From positions 27,947,692 to 28,011,691 of the forward strand of contig AP025049.1 of NCBI GenBank assembly GCA_036186865.1: DNA of 64,000 nucleotides. The letters are read 5' to 3'. The notes under the pieces were generated by a model. It did no database searches and was not told the origin of the DNA. It was given only the letters and a program-made list of their open reading frames with translations. This DNA comes from Eustoma russellianum (Eukaryota > Streptophyta > Magnoliopsida > Gentianales > Gentianaceae). Shown one piece after another: positions 22,599 through 34,334 of this stretch. Numbering within the stretch: the stretch's first letter is position 1; each line of letters starts with the position of its first letter. The translations under genes and the position numbers were made by a program.

Positions 22599-22901
22599 TT
22601 GCAGGGAGACCACACATCGAAAGATACATCAATAAAGTGGTTCCTTGACAGTGGTTGCTCGAGGCACATGACGGGTGACCCGATGTTCTCCAAATTAAAG
22701 AAGGTCACAAAAGGCGGATCCGTGACCTTTGGAGACAACAATGAGGGCAAGATCATTGGAAAAGGTACGATTGGCAATCCGAACACACTCCAAATCTCCA
22801 ACGTATTTTTGGTAAGCAACTTATCTTACAATCTTCTTAGTATTTCTCAATTTGTTGACAATGGTTTCAATGTGTGCTTTACTCATCCTTATTGCAAATA
22901 A
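22599..22901 (+). pseudogene. Sirevirus II aspartic protease
   Basis: Retropepsin with active site W-F-L-D-S-G-C-S-R-H-M-T (about residues 24-35 of this open piece), then F-G-D-N-N-E-G-K-I-I-G-K-G and N-L-L-S-I-S-Q, all typical of copia protease. It would cleave Gag-Pol in the particle. It follows gag without a separate start and is expected as part of a Gag-Pol polyprotein. The frame breaks at 22901 by loss of one A before integrase. Confidence 0.9.
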
Positions 22902-22904
22902 TAG

Positions 22905-24082
22905 ATAAAAATGGAGAAACCGTTTTAAAAGGAAAACGAGAAGGCAATATTTTTACGCTATCTATGGATGATGTAGTAGACGCTAAAGTTAAGTGTTTTA
23001 TGTCAAATGAACCCAATGTGAATTTATGGCATAGACGTTTAGGACACATAGGTATTTCCACACTAGAAAAATTGCAACGAAAGAACCTAGTACGGGGATT
23101 GCCTACGCTTGATTTAGACAACTTTCAGTTGTGTGAATCTTGCATAAAAGGCAAACAAACACGTGAGTCACTTAAGCCGAAAAATGAAATAAGCACGACT
23201 AGAATACTAGAACTATTGCATATCGATTTGTTTGGTCCTAGTCGCACTACAAGCCTTGGTGGGCGTCACTATGCATGCGTGATTGTTGATGACTTTTCTC
23301 GTTATACTTGGACTTTATTTCTTGCACATAAGGATGATAGCGCCGTAGAGATTGCTAAATTAATTAAACAACTCAAAAATAATACGGTGTAAATGTGAAA
23401 AGAATAAGAAGCGATAGAGGCGGTGAGTTTAAAAATAAAGAGATGATTTCGTTTTGTGAAGAAAAAGGAATTAAACATGAGTTTTCGCCACCTAGAACTC
23501 CACAATTAAATAATGTGAGTAGTAGAAAGAAAGAATCGCACACTACAAGAAATCGCTAGAACCATGCTTTGCGAAAATAAATTGCCTAGATTTCTGTGGG
23601 CGGAAGCCGTAAATTGTGCATGCTATATTGTAAATCGCCTATCTATAAGAAAGAAAATAAACAAGACGCCTTACGAAATTTTGAATGATCGCATGCCTAA
23701 GATTGATTATTTTCGTGTGTTTGGATGCAAATGCTTTGTCTTGAATACAAAAGATAATTTAGATAAATTTGAATCCAAATCAATTGAGTGCATTTTTGTT
23801 GGGTATTCCATAAATTCAAAAGCATATAGATGTTATGATCCTCTCACTAGACAAATCATAGAATCTATTCATGTTAAATTCAATGAATTTGGTGAGATTG
23901 ATAAAGATAAGGAATATGACGATGATTTTGAATTGAAACCCGTTTTGAATGAAGATAATGATTCTTTTGATATGCATGATATGAATGAGACACTAGAAAT
24001 GCATGATCATATAGAAATGCATGATAACTTAGAAATAATCAACCAAGATGGCATAGAGATCACCCACATGATCTCATCATAG
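22905..24082 (+). pseudogene. Sirevirus II integrase
   Basis: Pre-integrase zinc module L-W-H-R-R-L-G-H (about 23025) with C-E-S-C (about 23130); catalytic core H-I-D-L-F-G-P (first D, about 23222), V-D-D-F-S-R-Y-T-W, and S-D-R-G-G-E-F (second D, about 23415). The third acidic residue falls in a damaged stretch (23510-23560). The C-terminal part (23564-24082) has VFGCKCFVLNTKDN, FVGYSINSKAYRCY and an acidic M-H-D-rich tail. Frameshifts at about 23390 (loss of an A) and 23520 split it. Confidence 0.9.
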
Positions 24083-24186
24083 GCGACATCACTCACGGTG
24101 TGCGACCACGTAGAAGAATCACTTCGGATGAAATAAATGAATTTCATGCTATGATTTCTGAAATTGAGCCAAAAATGTGCATGATG

Positions 24187-25697
24187 CTTTGAGTGATTCA
24201 TCTTGGATTGATGCTATGCATGACGAACTTAATCAATTCGTTAGAAATGATGTATGGGATTTAGTGCCACGACCACAAGATAAGACTATATAGGCACAAA
24301 GTGGGTATTTAGGAATAAAATGAATGAAGAAGGAAAGGTCGTTAGAAATAAAGCAAGACTCGTAGCTCAAGGATATAATCAAGAAGAAGGAATAGACTAC
24401 GATGAAACATTTGCACCCGTAGCACGTTTAGAAGCTATACGACTCTTACTTGCTATTGCTTGCATGAAAGATTTTAAATTGTATCAAATGGACGTCAAAA
24501 GTGCTTTTCTAAACGGATTCATACAAGAAGAAGTATACGTGGAAGCAACCACCCGGTTTTGAAGATTTGAAACATCCAGATCACGTGTACAAACTAAAGA
24601 AGGCACTATATGGCCTAAAGCAAGCGCCAAGAGCATGGTATGATCGTTTTGCTACTTTCCTTTTAGAAAATAATTTTAAACGCGGTACTATAGATAGTAC
24701 ACTATTTTTGAAACAAGAAAAATCAGATTTACTTATTATTCAAATCTACGTAGATGACATTATTTTCGGTTCTACCTCACATAGACTCGTTAAAGATTTT
24801 GAAAATTGTATGAAAGCTGAATTTGAAATGTCTATGGTTGGTGAACTTAATTATTTTCTTGGCTTGCAAGTTAAGCAAACGAGTAAAGGAATTCATATAA
24901 GCCAAGCTAAGTATGTAAATGACATGATCAAAAAGTTTAATTTTGAAAATTTGAAACCCTCCCCCACGCCTATGAGTGTCACTACTAAATTAGACAAAGA
25001 CGAACATGGTAAAGACGTTGATAATGGATTATATCGATCTATGATAGGTTCTTTACTATATTTAACTGCTAGTAGGCCTGACATCATGTTTAGCGTATGC
25101 ATGTGTGCTCGTTTTCAAAGTCAACCTAAGGTGTCACACTTAAATGCGGTAAAAAGAATATTCCGTTATATTAAGCACACGCCCACCTTAGGTATTTGGT
25201 ATGATAAGGATTCTACATTTGACTTACATGCTTACACTGATGCAGATTATGGTGGCTGCAAAATAGATAGAAAAAGCACGAGCGGAACTTGCCAATTTAT
25301 AGGAAATTCCCTTATTTCATGGTTTTCCAAAAAGCAAGCAAGTGTTGCTTTGTCCACTACGGAGGCTGAGTACATGGCACTTAGCCTTTGTTGCACACAG
25401 TTGTTGTGGATAAAACAACAACTTTCGGACTTTGGAATTACCGTAAATAAGATTCCTATATATTGTGATAGTATGAGTGCAATAAATTTGTCTAAGAATC
25501 CCGTGTTACACTCTAAGGCTAAGCATATAGAAGTTCGCTATCACTTTCTTCGTGATCACGTTAACAATGGTAATATTGTCATAGATCACGTACGCACAGA
25601 ATCACAAGTAGCGGATATATTTACAAAGGCCTTAAATCAAGCCACATATGAATCTCTTCGTTCTAAATTAGGCATGATTCCCGTTGATATGATTTGA
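24187..25697 (+). pseudogene. Sirevirus II reverse transcriptase and RNase H
   Basis: RT starts near D-A-L-S-D-S-S-W-I-D-A-M (about 24187); a frame error near 24290 and an extra base near 24543 break its first third. From 24567 there are 376 open codons: L-K-K-A-L-Y-G-L-K-Q-A-P-R-A-W-Y, catalytic Y-V-D-D (residues 61-64 of this piece), YFLGLQV and the thumb. RNase H follows with T-D-A-D-Y-G-G, S-T-T-E-A-E-Y and Y-C-D-S (catalytic D, E, D) and ends G-M-I-P-V-D-M-I-stop at 25697. The core catalytic residues are intact. The stop is about 60 bp before the first polypurine tract. Confidence 0.93.
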
Positions 25698-25755
25698 TGT
25701 GATATTATTTGATTTACTTTCCTTTTTGACAGGAATCTTTTGATTAACTTTCCAA

Positions 25756-25954
25756 AATAAAGGGGGAGAGAGAAGCATGATTTAAGGGGGAGAGAAACAC
25801 TGACTGATCTTAATTGATCTTAATTGCACAATCAAGGGGGAGCCGGATTTGAAATTCGAAATTCAAATTTCAAATCTGTGCATAGTTCAAGGGGGAGAGA
25901 TAGCATTTAAATCATGTACACAAGTTATTTTGAAAATCATCAAAAGGGGGAGAT
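25756..25954 (+). promoter_or_regulatory. Sirevirus II polypurine tract cluster
   Basis: Five G5-containing purine tracts (near 25762, 25785, 25836, 25890 and 25945). The last, AAAAGGGGGAGATTG, abuts the LTR and should be the active plus-strand primer. Confidence 0.92.
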
Positions 25955-28900
25955 TGTAGAAAGAGGGTTTGAGTGATTTAAAATAAGAAATTTGAATGCA
26001 TATATACATATATATAAACGTGCATAAATGTGTACATGTATGCATGATAACTTGCCATTACTTGCCTTATTTAGCTTATATATTATGTTGCCATACTAAC
26101 GAGCCATGAAGCATTAAAGCTTACATCATATGGCAAATTTGTTGTGTTTATACTATTTTCAGGTGCCACCATTAATGAACTAAATTAGTTCATTAAGTGA
26201 AGTACTTAGTTTAATAAACTAAGTAGTTCATTAAAGGAAGATTCATTTGGAAAAGGCACAAAGGCAACAAGGCTAAGGAAGGAAAGTTTTCTCCTCCTCT
26301 CCTCTTTAATGATACACACGCCATATATATATATACACCATATATTTTCAGATTTTTTAATAAAGGCACATACACATGTATTCCAACGTACTACCGACAC
26401 GTTATATTTTCGTACGTACGTTAACGTCACACCACTATACTTAACTCATATTTATGAGTATATTCAGGTCTTATATCATATGATATAAGATATGGTGATG
26501 ACAAATTAAATACGACACGATAAAAGGTTCTAAACCGAAATTTGTCGTATCGGGCGAATACCGAAACTTCGCCAACGTGTCACGTACTTGCCATAAATAA
26601 ATGGCCAGCCCATATACATCAAAATATGATGTAAATTTCGTGCTACACATGACATATTCAGCCAAAAATACTTTCCATGTTGGCACACACAAATTACTCC
26701 ACATTAAGGCCAAAATGTGAAGATTCCAAGTTTAATTTTGTCACATGTTAATGGTACCACTTTAAACCAGCCAAGTGCTGAGATTTAAAGTATATATTAT
26801 ATATATTATGTATAACATAATATATATAACATGTGCAAAAGTTGGAATTTAAATTAGAGAAAAATCGGGTAATCGATAAATATCGAAAATTCGGTTTTCT
26901 ACGCACATAACATGGAACGTTTTTCTTGTACATCATGTGACACGTATCTAGACACTTTTTACATATATACATCTTAAAGTGTTCTAGAAAATTAAATTAA
27001 GGGCTGATTGGAATATTACATGTGTGTATTATTAAATGTGCACTATTTTACAAAGTTAGCAAAAATGAAATTCAGCACATGCATATACATGTATACACGC
27101 CCCTACAGCTGAGATGGAGCATATGTGGAGCCTTGTTGGCATATTGATTGGTCAAGAATCAATCATACATTATTGGTGACATAAAGGAAGGAGCTACACA
27201 AGGTAATACTTCAAAATCTTGTCACAATTGTGACACATGCTGAAAATTCAGCATGTGTGCTAATGGGTGGCGTTTTTAAGGTCATTATGAGACATATTTT
27301 ACTTCTTGATTAAGGTGGATTGATTGGAAGAGGATATGGTAAGGTTTTGAATAATATTTAAAATAAATAAATGGTGATATTTAGCATATCACACATGCTG
27401 AAAATTTTTCAGCATGTGTACATGTTGTGGCCGAACATGATGAGTTTTTGTGTCCAAGTTCATGTCTCAATTGATAGCAAGACTTACCATGTATTGTTGA
27501 TTCATTTTTAATGAGAAAAATCAAAGTAAATTGGGAATTATCTTGAATAAAATTAAATGGTGCACATGCTGAAAATTCAGCATGGCAAGATGACTATATG
27601 GCCGAAATTATGCCTTGTTTGGGAAGGATTTGTTGGTCTTGCAATTTATGGTGTATCTCTTGACTTATGGTATGATTTATATTGATTTTGGCACATGTTT
27701 AAAGTGTTAATCTCAGATTTTTTCCATGTCATCATGTTGACAACATTGAGCCAATAAAGAGGTGCCAAGTAAGCAAAGACTAAATGATGATCCAATAGAA
27801 TGATGCCAAGCAAGCAAGGCATTGTCACAATGATGTCTTACACTCTCTCAAGCACTCAAAAGGAAATTTTCAAGAGGGAAGACAAGAGAGGGGGGACGGC
27901 TGCCACAATTAAAAAGAAGAAGAGGAGAGCAAACAAAAAACAACAAGCATTGCATTCTAAAGAGATCAAATAGCCAAGCTCTTCTTCTCCTACATCTTCT
28001 TTCTTTCTCTTTTCTTGTAAAGCCTATTGTATTCAATTCTTTCAATCTTGAATAGGCTTGAGATAAACCACCATTCATACATCTTTGTAAAAGATTGATC
28101 AAGGTGTGATCAATCTTCATTCTAGCGAGGTGGTGGTGTTCGTGTGAATTGTACTCGACATACAAGGTTTGTAAAGGGTTGGAGTTAGGTGTAACTCTAT
28201 CAACCCTGCGGTAAGGTTATGCGTGTGTGTGATTAGTGTGAACCAAGGAAGGTGTTCCTTGAAGACTGGAGTAGGTTGTTTATAACCGAACCAGTATAAA
28301 ATTCTTGGTGCCATTTACTTTCTGCATTTACGTTTCAGTTACTGCACTGTTTATCCTTCTTGTTCGCATCCGTAAAAATAGTAAACGATTTTCAAAAATT
28401 ACGAAAATTTCCAGAAACATACTTACACGTTCTAGGGTTAATTTGGCACAAGTTTCAACCCTTTTGGACAAGTATAAGTCAACTAAACATCAAAAGTTCT
28501 GAGACTAGTGCAGTCTGATTTTCAGACTTGCAAAGGTTGAGACTTTGATTGTATTTGACCTACTTCCCAAAAGAATTTTCCAAAACTGTTTCAACCCATC
28601 TAAATATAATATATAAGGAGTATTGGTCAAATTTCAGAGCATTTGGACGTTCACACAAATAGGAATAATTTTTCAAAACCATCTACCGTTTCTGGCAGAT
28701 TTGCACAATCTGAGTACCAACGGTTTTTGAAGGGGTTAAAGGTTGAATTTTGATTTGAAATTTTTAGGGGACCCTCATAACATCTGAGGCTAAGTTCTCT
28801 CAAAATTTCATAATTTTTGGAGACCTCTAACCTAGTTTTAAAAACGTTTTAAAACTGGTCCTGAAAACAGAATCTGTTTTCAGAACTTGAATTTTCAAGT

Positions 28901-28980
28901 TTAAAGAAATTTTAAAAAGCACACTTTCCGCACCATCTATTCAACCCCCCCCCTTCTAGTGGTGCCTTGCAGATCCAACA
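25955..28980 (+). repeat. Sirevirus II 3' LTR
   Basis: 3026 bp, TGTAGAAAGAGGG...GATCCAACA; intact ends followed by the target duplication GCTTG. Use this copy, not the 5' one, for base-level comparison, because it appears to carry fewer run-length errors. Confidence 0.93.
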
Positions 28981-29126
28981 GCTTGAAGTTTTTGATGATT
29001 GCTCAACCCAGCAACTTTTTACACAACGGAAGCAAGGACAAGATCACTTCATTGTGCCTAAACCTTGTGAGAGGAACGTTGGAGGTGATAGAGTGGATCC
29101 ATCCTGTCCATCACGTGCTTGCATCA
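28981..29126 (+). repeat. Element B 3' LTR, right part
   Basis: Continues the LTR broken at 17461. It matches 12998-13143 and ends CACGTGCTTGCATCA. Old copia gag sequence resumes at 29127. Confidence 0.85.
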
Positions 29127-29952
29127 CAGAGCCTTCAGTATTGGAAGAAGAGCTCATCATAAGTTTGATTCTGCTTTCTTCTTGCCTGATTTAGAGAATA
29201 CAGTATTCATTCGAGGGGGAGGTTTGGTTCCAAGGATTCTTTCCCTCACAGCACCAAATTCTTTATTTAATCCAGCCAAGAATTAGAAAATTCTCCTAGT
29301 TTAAATAATGATTTGTGCAGCTTGTCTGCCTCTTGATTAAGCCATTTGTGTGAATCATAGACGTGAATCTATTGCCAGATTCTTTTTCATTGTCCAAAAT
29401 ATACATTCACAGGGGAGGTCCCTGTTTTATGTCATGAAGCATGACATCCAGCTCATAAACTCAGAGATACAAGTTTTGAATACAATCTTGAGCCACCTTC
29501 CAAATTTCAGCAGGAGAGTCATACAAAATGAAATTGTCACTTATATCCGTGGTCATTGATCCAATTAGCCACGACATGATCATAGAATTTTCAGTATTTC
29601 ATGCTTTGAATTGAGCATCTCTCATTAAGAATCTCACAGTCTATCTTAAGGTAATCTGCCTTACCCTTCCCTGTGAAACATTTTGACAGCTCTGGACCAT
29701 GCGAGATAATTGTTCCCATTCAGTTTATGATTGGTTATAGTTACAGTGGTAGTATCAACACTATGACTGGAGCTTACCCCAGTTGAGTTCATGGGAACAA
29801 CAGCTAGGCTTGGTTTGAATGTGCTTTATTTATGACTGACTCCATATCTATCTTTTGTTAACAGTTAGCACGTTGAAAGAATGATGAAGAAGAAGATGAA
29901 TAGTAGAAATTTGAATTTCAATCTCATAAAGAGTTTTGGCTCTCATACTACA
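29127..29952 (-). pseudogene. Old copia Gag N-terminal part and leader
   Basis: Minus-strand start of the split copia element. From ATG near 29793 it reads I-T-N-H-K-L-N-G-N-N-Y-L-A-W-S-R-A-V, the signature of copia Gag N-terminal domains, followed by several stops. It leads down to 29127, where gypsy B begins, and its downstream sequence is at 11955. Upstream is a leader of about 150 bp to the degenerate primer site. Confidence 0.8.
29939..29951 (-). promoter_or_regulatory. Old copia primer binding site (decayed)
   Basis: Minus-strand TAGTATGAGAGCC, two changes from TGGTATCAGAGCC. Position between leader and LTR supports it. Confidence 0.6.
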
Positions 29953-30253
29953 TAGATAAAGTAACACTCAAAGCGCTTATTCAACTCAGTAAAATGAAGA
30001 CACAAACGCTTAGCTTCCATTCCTCAGCATTGCAAACATATACACAGAGTTTGGCAACGGCTATCTTGGCTTGACAATGACATCTCAACGGCTAGTTTGG
30101 CAGGGTAGAAACTAATGTGTAATCCTGTGTTAACCATCGAAATGATGATTATCTTGCAGTCCTATGATTAAATAACAAGTATGATCTAATGAAGATTTCG
30201 ACTAAAAATTTAAGAAGCAATAAGTTGATGAATAGGTGTTCGATGCACTAACA
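29953..30253 (-). repeat. Old copia 5' LTR (about 300 bp)
   Basis: In minus sense it begins TGTTAGTGCATCGAACACC (ending at 30253) and runs to the primer site. The partner 3' LTR is not in the window, so the limits are provisional. Confidence 0.5.
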
Positions 30254-32289
30254 GAACTGCTCGAGAAATGCCTGAATGAAAGTTGCAGCAGCAGCTGAAT
30301 AAACTTGGTTCCACATTTTATTCTTGTTCTGGTTCTTTTCCTGATATACATTCATTCCAACTGTAAGATTTCCTATAAGTTAACGCAACCACAGCATAAG
30401 ATAAACAAATATAATATAATCACATATCCAAATGCAATGTGTAACTTCATGATGCATGCTCCTTTCACTATCGTGTCACACCCACAACCATATCATATCA
30501 CACGTCGTGCTCTTCTATCCATGATATGCTATGCATGTCACGGGTCCTATCACACGTTCTGTATCGTGGAGTCAATGCACATGCTCTGTATCATAGAGTC
30601 AACGCATCTTGCTCGTAATGTAGAGTCAATGCACACGCTCCGTATCGTGGAGTCACTCGCCCTGAAGGGATGCAATGCACGTGGCATGAATGCTGCACAC
30701 TTTCAACTTCCTTTTTCTCCCATCTTGCATGTTTGTTCTATATTGCGTATTACCTATATAGCGTAGTTAACCTATATTGCGTGGGGTTCATTACAGTATT
30801 TTATGTTCTATCGTATTTTATCTTTCTAGACTTTATTTTGGTTTCTACGCTTGATTTTATCTTCCCTAAATTTTCAAACACTTTTCTCTTTTTACTTTTT
30901 AATTTTTTATCTTACTATTTATTATTATTTAACAAACTTACTTTTTATTTTTTTATTTTTTATTTTTTATTTTTCCCTTGGCTTCTGTTTTTTTATTTAT
31001 TTTTTTTTGTTTTATTTATTTACTTATTAAATAATATTTATATTATATTATTATTAATTTCTTTTTCCTTTTTCCTTTTTTCCTATTCTATTTTCCACCT
31101 TCTTTTCTTAACCAGCGGCCCAGCCGACAACTCAGCCCACGGCCCCCGATTAACTCCTTCTTTCTCCTTTTTTTAATTTTATTCGGCCCGGTCCAGAATT
31201 CTCTAGCCCAGTCTAAAACCATCGGCCTGTGGTTCACAGAACCTGACCCGTAAGCCTTTCTTTCTTTTTTTCTTATTCCCCCTGGCCTGGCCCAAACCGC
31301 TGCGACAGACCAGACCAGAACTGGTATCGTCTAGCCCGCCAACTGGCTAGGTCATCTGAAGCCGGGTCAGGGCAATTCAGGTTAAACCCGACCCGCCCGA
31401 CCCGAATTCCAAAAAATCATATTTTAAATATTTATTTTTTTATTTTTTATTTTCTAAAAAACCTAATTCAATTCTATTTTTCTTTGAAATTCACTTAAAC
31501 CTCCAATTTAAATCAAAATTGACCCTAATTGGTTTCATTTAACCCCAAAAATTAACCCACGCACGCTGCACACGTGCACAGGCCACACCTGGGCTACACG
31601 CGCCACCCACGGCCGTGCGTGGCCTCACACGCCGTCACCTCTACATGCATGTGCCGCCCTCCAGACACATTCTAATCTCATTTACAGGCTACATGATCTA
31701 TTTCTAAGGCCATTCATGCAATATCTATTAATTTGCATAAAATCTATACTTTTTAATTTTTTTTTGTACAAATCACAATCACCGCCATAACACACACATA
31801 TACACCTGCATACATGATCATCAAACTGAAAACATACTTACAAAAATCATATAAACATAGCACATAATGAATTTAATGCAAGTACGATCTAACACATGAA
31901 GTGCGGGTAATCCAAGAAGAGGGGAAGATAACCTAACTTTTTAGATGAATTTTCTATGCAAACTTCTTCTGCTTCTTCTCTCCTACACATCGGCTGACCT
32001 TAGTTGGTGGTGGCTTGAATGTAATTATTTATTTTATAAAAGTGGTGGCCAAATTACAAAAGAAAGGAAGAATTAGGGTTTTATATATTTTTTTTATGTG
32101 TGAGGGAAGGGCGTCTGATGGAAAAGAAGGGAGGGTTTAGGGTGTATATTTATAGAAAAATATAGGTTTTTGTATGTAGTTAGGTTTAGGTTGAGTAGTA
32201 TCCAATTTGGTTTAGGAAAACTAATTCTAATTTAGTTAGGTTTTAATCACTTTTTCTTATCTTTATTTTTATATTTAAAAAAAGGCTAT
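30254..32289 (-). other. Non-coding block, possibly a gypsy-type solo LTR (minus)
   Basis: About 2 kb without a credible gene. It holds a 4 x 27-bp repeat (30554-30661), T-rich sequence (30830-31100), GC-richer sequence with many GGCCC/CCCG words (31110-31400, 31560-31680) and a minus-strand CTATAAATATACACC TATA-like motif (about 32137-32152). The minus strand contains GGGTGTGACA ending near 30475, a common LTR terminus. No partner LTR or duplication was found, so the identity is a guess. Confidence 0.3.
30554..30661 (+). repeat. 27-bp tandem repeat, four units
   Basis: Four consecutive units of exactly 27 bp (30554, 30581, 30608, 30635) with consensus CGCTCTGTATCGTGGAGTCA plus ATGCACA. Each differs by a few substitutions and none by an indel. 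Confidence 0.85.
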
Positions 32290-32948
32290 TTTATTGTGAA
32301 ACCTCACTTATGGCGGAGGAAAACCATATTACACCAAGGTTCATCACACGAAAAAAGCGAATATAGCGAGCTAATGATTGTCAACCTCCAATCATATATG
32401 ATATGCCGCATTAAAACCTTGCCAAGTAAAACCACTCTTGTGGATAAAACCTTGGCGAACGAAAAAGCGTACATATTTATACAATTGGAGTATTGAACAA
32501 ATACAAAATGTTTGAAAGAATACAACAGGAAAAAATAAGTAACAACGTGCTTTGTAGTCTCTAGCAGATATTGTCCCAACAGGCTATCGCGGAAGATGCA
32601 AGATGGAATCAGTGTAGAGTGAGCCACTGCATTCATGTCAGCCATAAGAAGCCATTGCAACATATGTGAAACCCAAGTTGCCCATGCCAAATGACAGCGA
32701 GCAACAGCCAAGAGGAATCGCCAAGCCACCGAAGCACCAAAAGTAAAAGAGCGCCTAGAGTATGATGTCTTTGTGCCTCATGATACTCAAAAAAAGAAAA
32801 AAAGGTTACCCCAAGACAATTCGAATGAAATGAAGAAACAACCAACATGTAAATAACATGGAAATAGAAATAGAGACATACCAACGTTGCCTATGCCAAA
32901 TGATGACACAGGCAGTTCTAGTGATAATGCACCGACCCATAGGGAAAC
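32290..32948 (-). other. LINE 3' untranslated region
   Basis: Non-coding. The part 32317-32480 (ACCTCACTTATGGCGGAGG..., ...GCGTACATATTTATACA) parallels 38216-38395 of the second LINE, which marks it as a shared 3' end. No clear long A-tail remains. Confidence 0.65.
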
Positions 32949-33420
32949 TTACAATCGAAAATTTTTAAGAGATGCATCTATTGCCAATGAGCCACGCACA
33001 TCACATGGCAAAGAAGCGATGGAAGAATATATAATGACACCTGACGCATGGAGACCATAACGTGCTAATGTATGTGCCACTGTGTTTGCCTTTCGCAGGC
33101 TGTAACATAGTGTGGAAGCATTGAGACATAACATACTTGTCGTGCGACGTATATCCGCCAGCCAGGACCCCGTATATCGTGAAGGATTAGACAACACATT
33201 AAGAAGTTTACGACAGTCAGTCTCAACCAAGAGACCATCATAAGTTTGGGCATAGTAAATTAGAGCATACAATATCGCCATTAAATCTGCACGGAGTGGC
33301 GAAACACCAGCAAAGCAAAACGAATAGCTGAGATAAATTCCTTACATGCATTGTGCAATATTGCACCAGCTGCAGCCGTACGACGTCCTATTGAGGCATC
33401 AACATTCAGTCTCATCTTAC
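32949..33420 (-). pseudogene. LINE RNase H domain
   Basis: Plant-L1 RNase H at the ORF2 C-terminus. Visible: N-V-D-A-S (first catalytic D, about 33405), P-L-R-A-D-L-M-A-I-L-Y-A-L (the usual E is replaced by D), L-V-E-T-D-C (catalytic D) and R-K-A-N-T-V-A-H-x-L-A (C-terminal His region). A frameshift near 33285 splits it. Confidence 0.8.
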
Positions 33421-33731
33421 CTAAAGGCGGTAATTCCTACTGGACTAACCTGTGACGACGAACTTGTAGCGGCGGTGAAAATACAAGAGCAATTAATTGT
33501 GAGAGGGTTGTGAAAACTTACGACCCTGTGTCGAAGCACACCAAGTATGTATGATCTCGCACTCTTTCAAATAAGTATCTGTAGGAATAGCTGTTGTCCC
33601 CAAATCTGATTGCTGCATACTCCTTCCAAATAACACAGACAACCAATGCAGGAGCTACTTCGTGTAAATTACCCAGCATGGAGGTTGTAGTAGAGATGCG
33701 CCACCAACTAATTAAAAGCTCCAATGGTCGA

Positions 33732-34237
33732 CTACCTGGGCAGAGGACTCGATAAGAGAGCTACGATTTCACACCATAACGGCTTAATCTCTGGGCTATG
33801 TAGAAAAATATGATCCCGGCTATCCGATTGCTTCCTATAGAAAGCACACAGAGAAGTGAAGATTTTCTGCCAGGCACAAAGATTATCCGAGAGAGGCAAA
33901 GATCGCTGCCATAGCTTCCACATAAATAGTCTTGCTCACAAGGGAGAGCTAGGCCACAATATATATTTATCACAATCAAACAACGCCAAATCTGAATAAA
34001 GCAACGAATATGCCGATGTGATAGTATATTGTCTTGTAGGTTCCGCCACCCAATTAAGGACATCCGATGTGTGCTCAACCTTTGGCTGCATATAAGAATG
34101 ACTTCCACAAATTTGCTTTCGAACTGATGAATCATAGATGTTTGCATAGACCATGTCTTTTTGCCCATATTTCGCATGACTGAAGATTGCCCACAAGGAA
34201 TCCGATTGCTGATATTTCTACCATAAAAGACCATCAT
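33732..34237 (-). pseudogene. LINE zf-RVT region
   Basis: The cysteine/histidine region after the RT thumb. Pieces include L-W-Q-R-S-L-P-L-S-D-N-L, a K-I-F-T-S-L-C-A-F-Y stretch and D-H-I-F-L-H-S-P, equivalent to the S-x-D-H-L-F-x-x-C-P motif of zf-RVT. At least two frames are used, so it is broken. Confidence 0.7.
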
Positions 34238-34334
34238 ATACCCTCTGCACTATGTCTAGATTTTGTATACATAAGCCACCATTCTCTGTGGGCCGACAAA
34301 CATTTTCCCAAGACTACCAATGATGACGATCATT

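Larger units (their letters stand above)
17462..28980 (+). mobile_element. Sirevirus II: full-length Ty1/copia element
   Basis: 11,519 bp between target duplications GCTTG (17457-17461 and 28981-28985). Order: 5' LTR, primer site, gag, protease, integrase, RT, RNase H, five polypurine tracts, 3' LTR. There is no envelope-like frame after RNase H. Long LTRs, the large gag with coiled coil and the polypurine cluster place it in the Sirevirus (SIRE/Maximus) lineage. Gag and integrase carry frameshifts; RT/RNase H is open over 376 codons. It inserted into the 3' LTR of element B. Confidence 0.93.
11956..29126 (+). mobile_element. Gypsy-like element B (LTR element lacking pol)
   Basis: 5' LTR 11956-13143, primer site 13147-13158, internal region to 16676, then a 3' LTR 16677-17461 that resumes at 28981-29126 after Sirevirus II. 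Ends are TGATGC...GCATCA. The 3.5 kb internal region (about 2.9 kb after removing the gap-flanking duplicate) has no recognisable pol domain and one acidic open frame. LTR similarity to element A, which does carry a gypsy integrase end, suggests a non-autonomous relative. Flanks AAGTG (left) and CAGAG (right) do not form a clean target duplication. Confidence 0.75.

Noticed and set aside
23564..24082. A separate envelope-like gene in Sirevirus II
   Set aside because: The frame holds integrase C-terminal motifs (FVGYS, YRCY). No frame with membrane segments lies between RNase H and the polypurine tracts.
30305..31176. 153 and 168 codon frames, the second looking like a multi-pass membrane protein
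   Set aside because: Hydrophobicity comes from T-rich DNA (F/L/Y/I runs); no conserved motif and the first crosses a tandem repeat.
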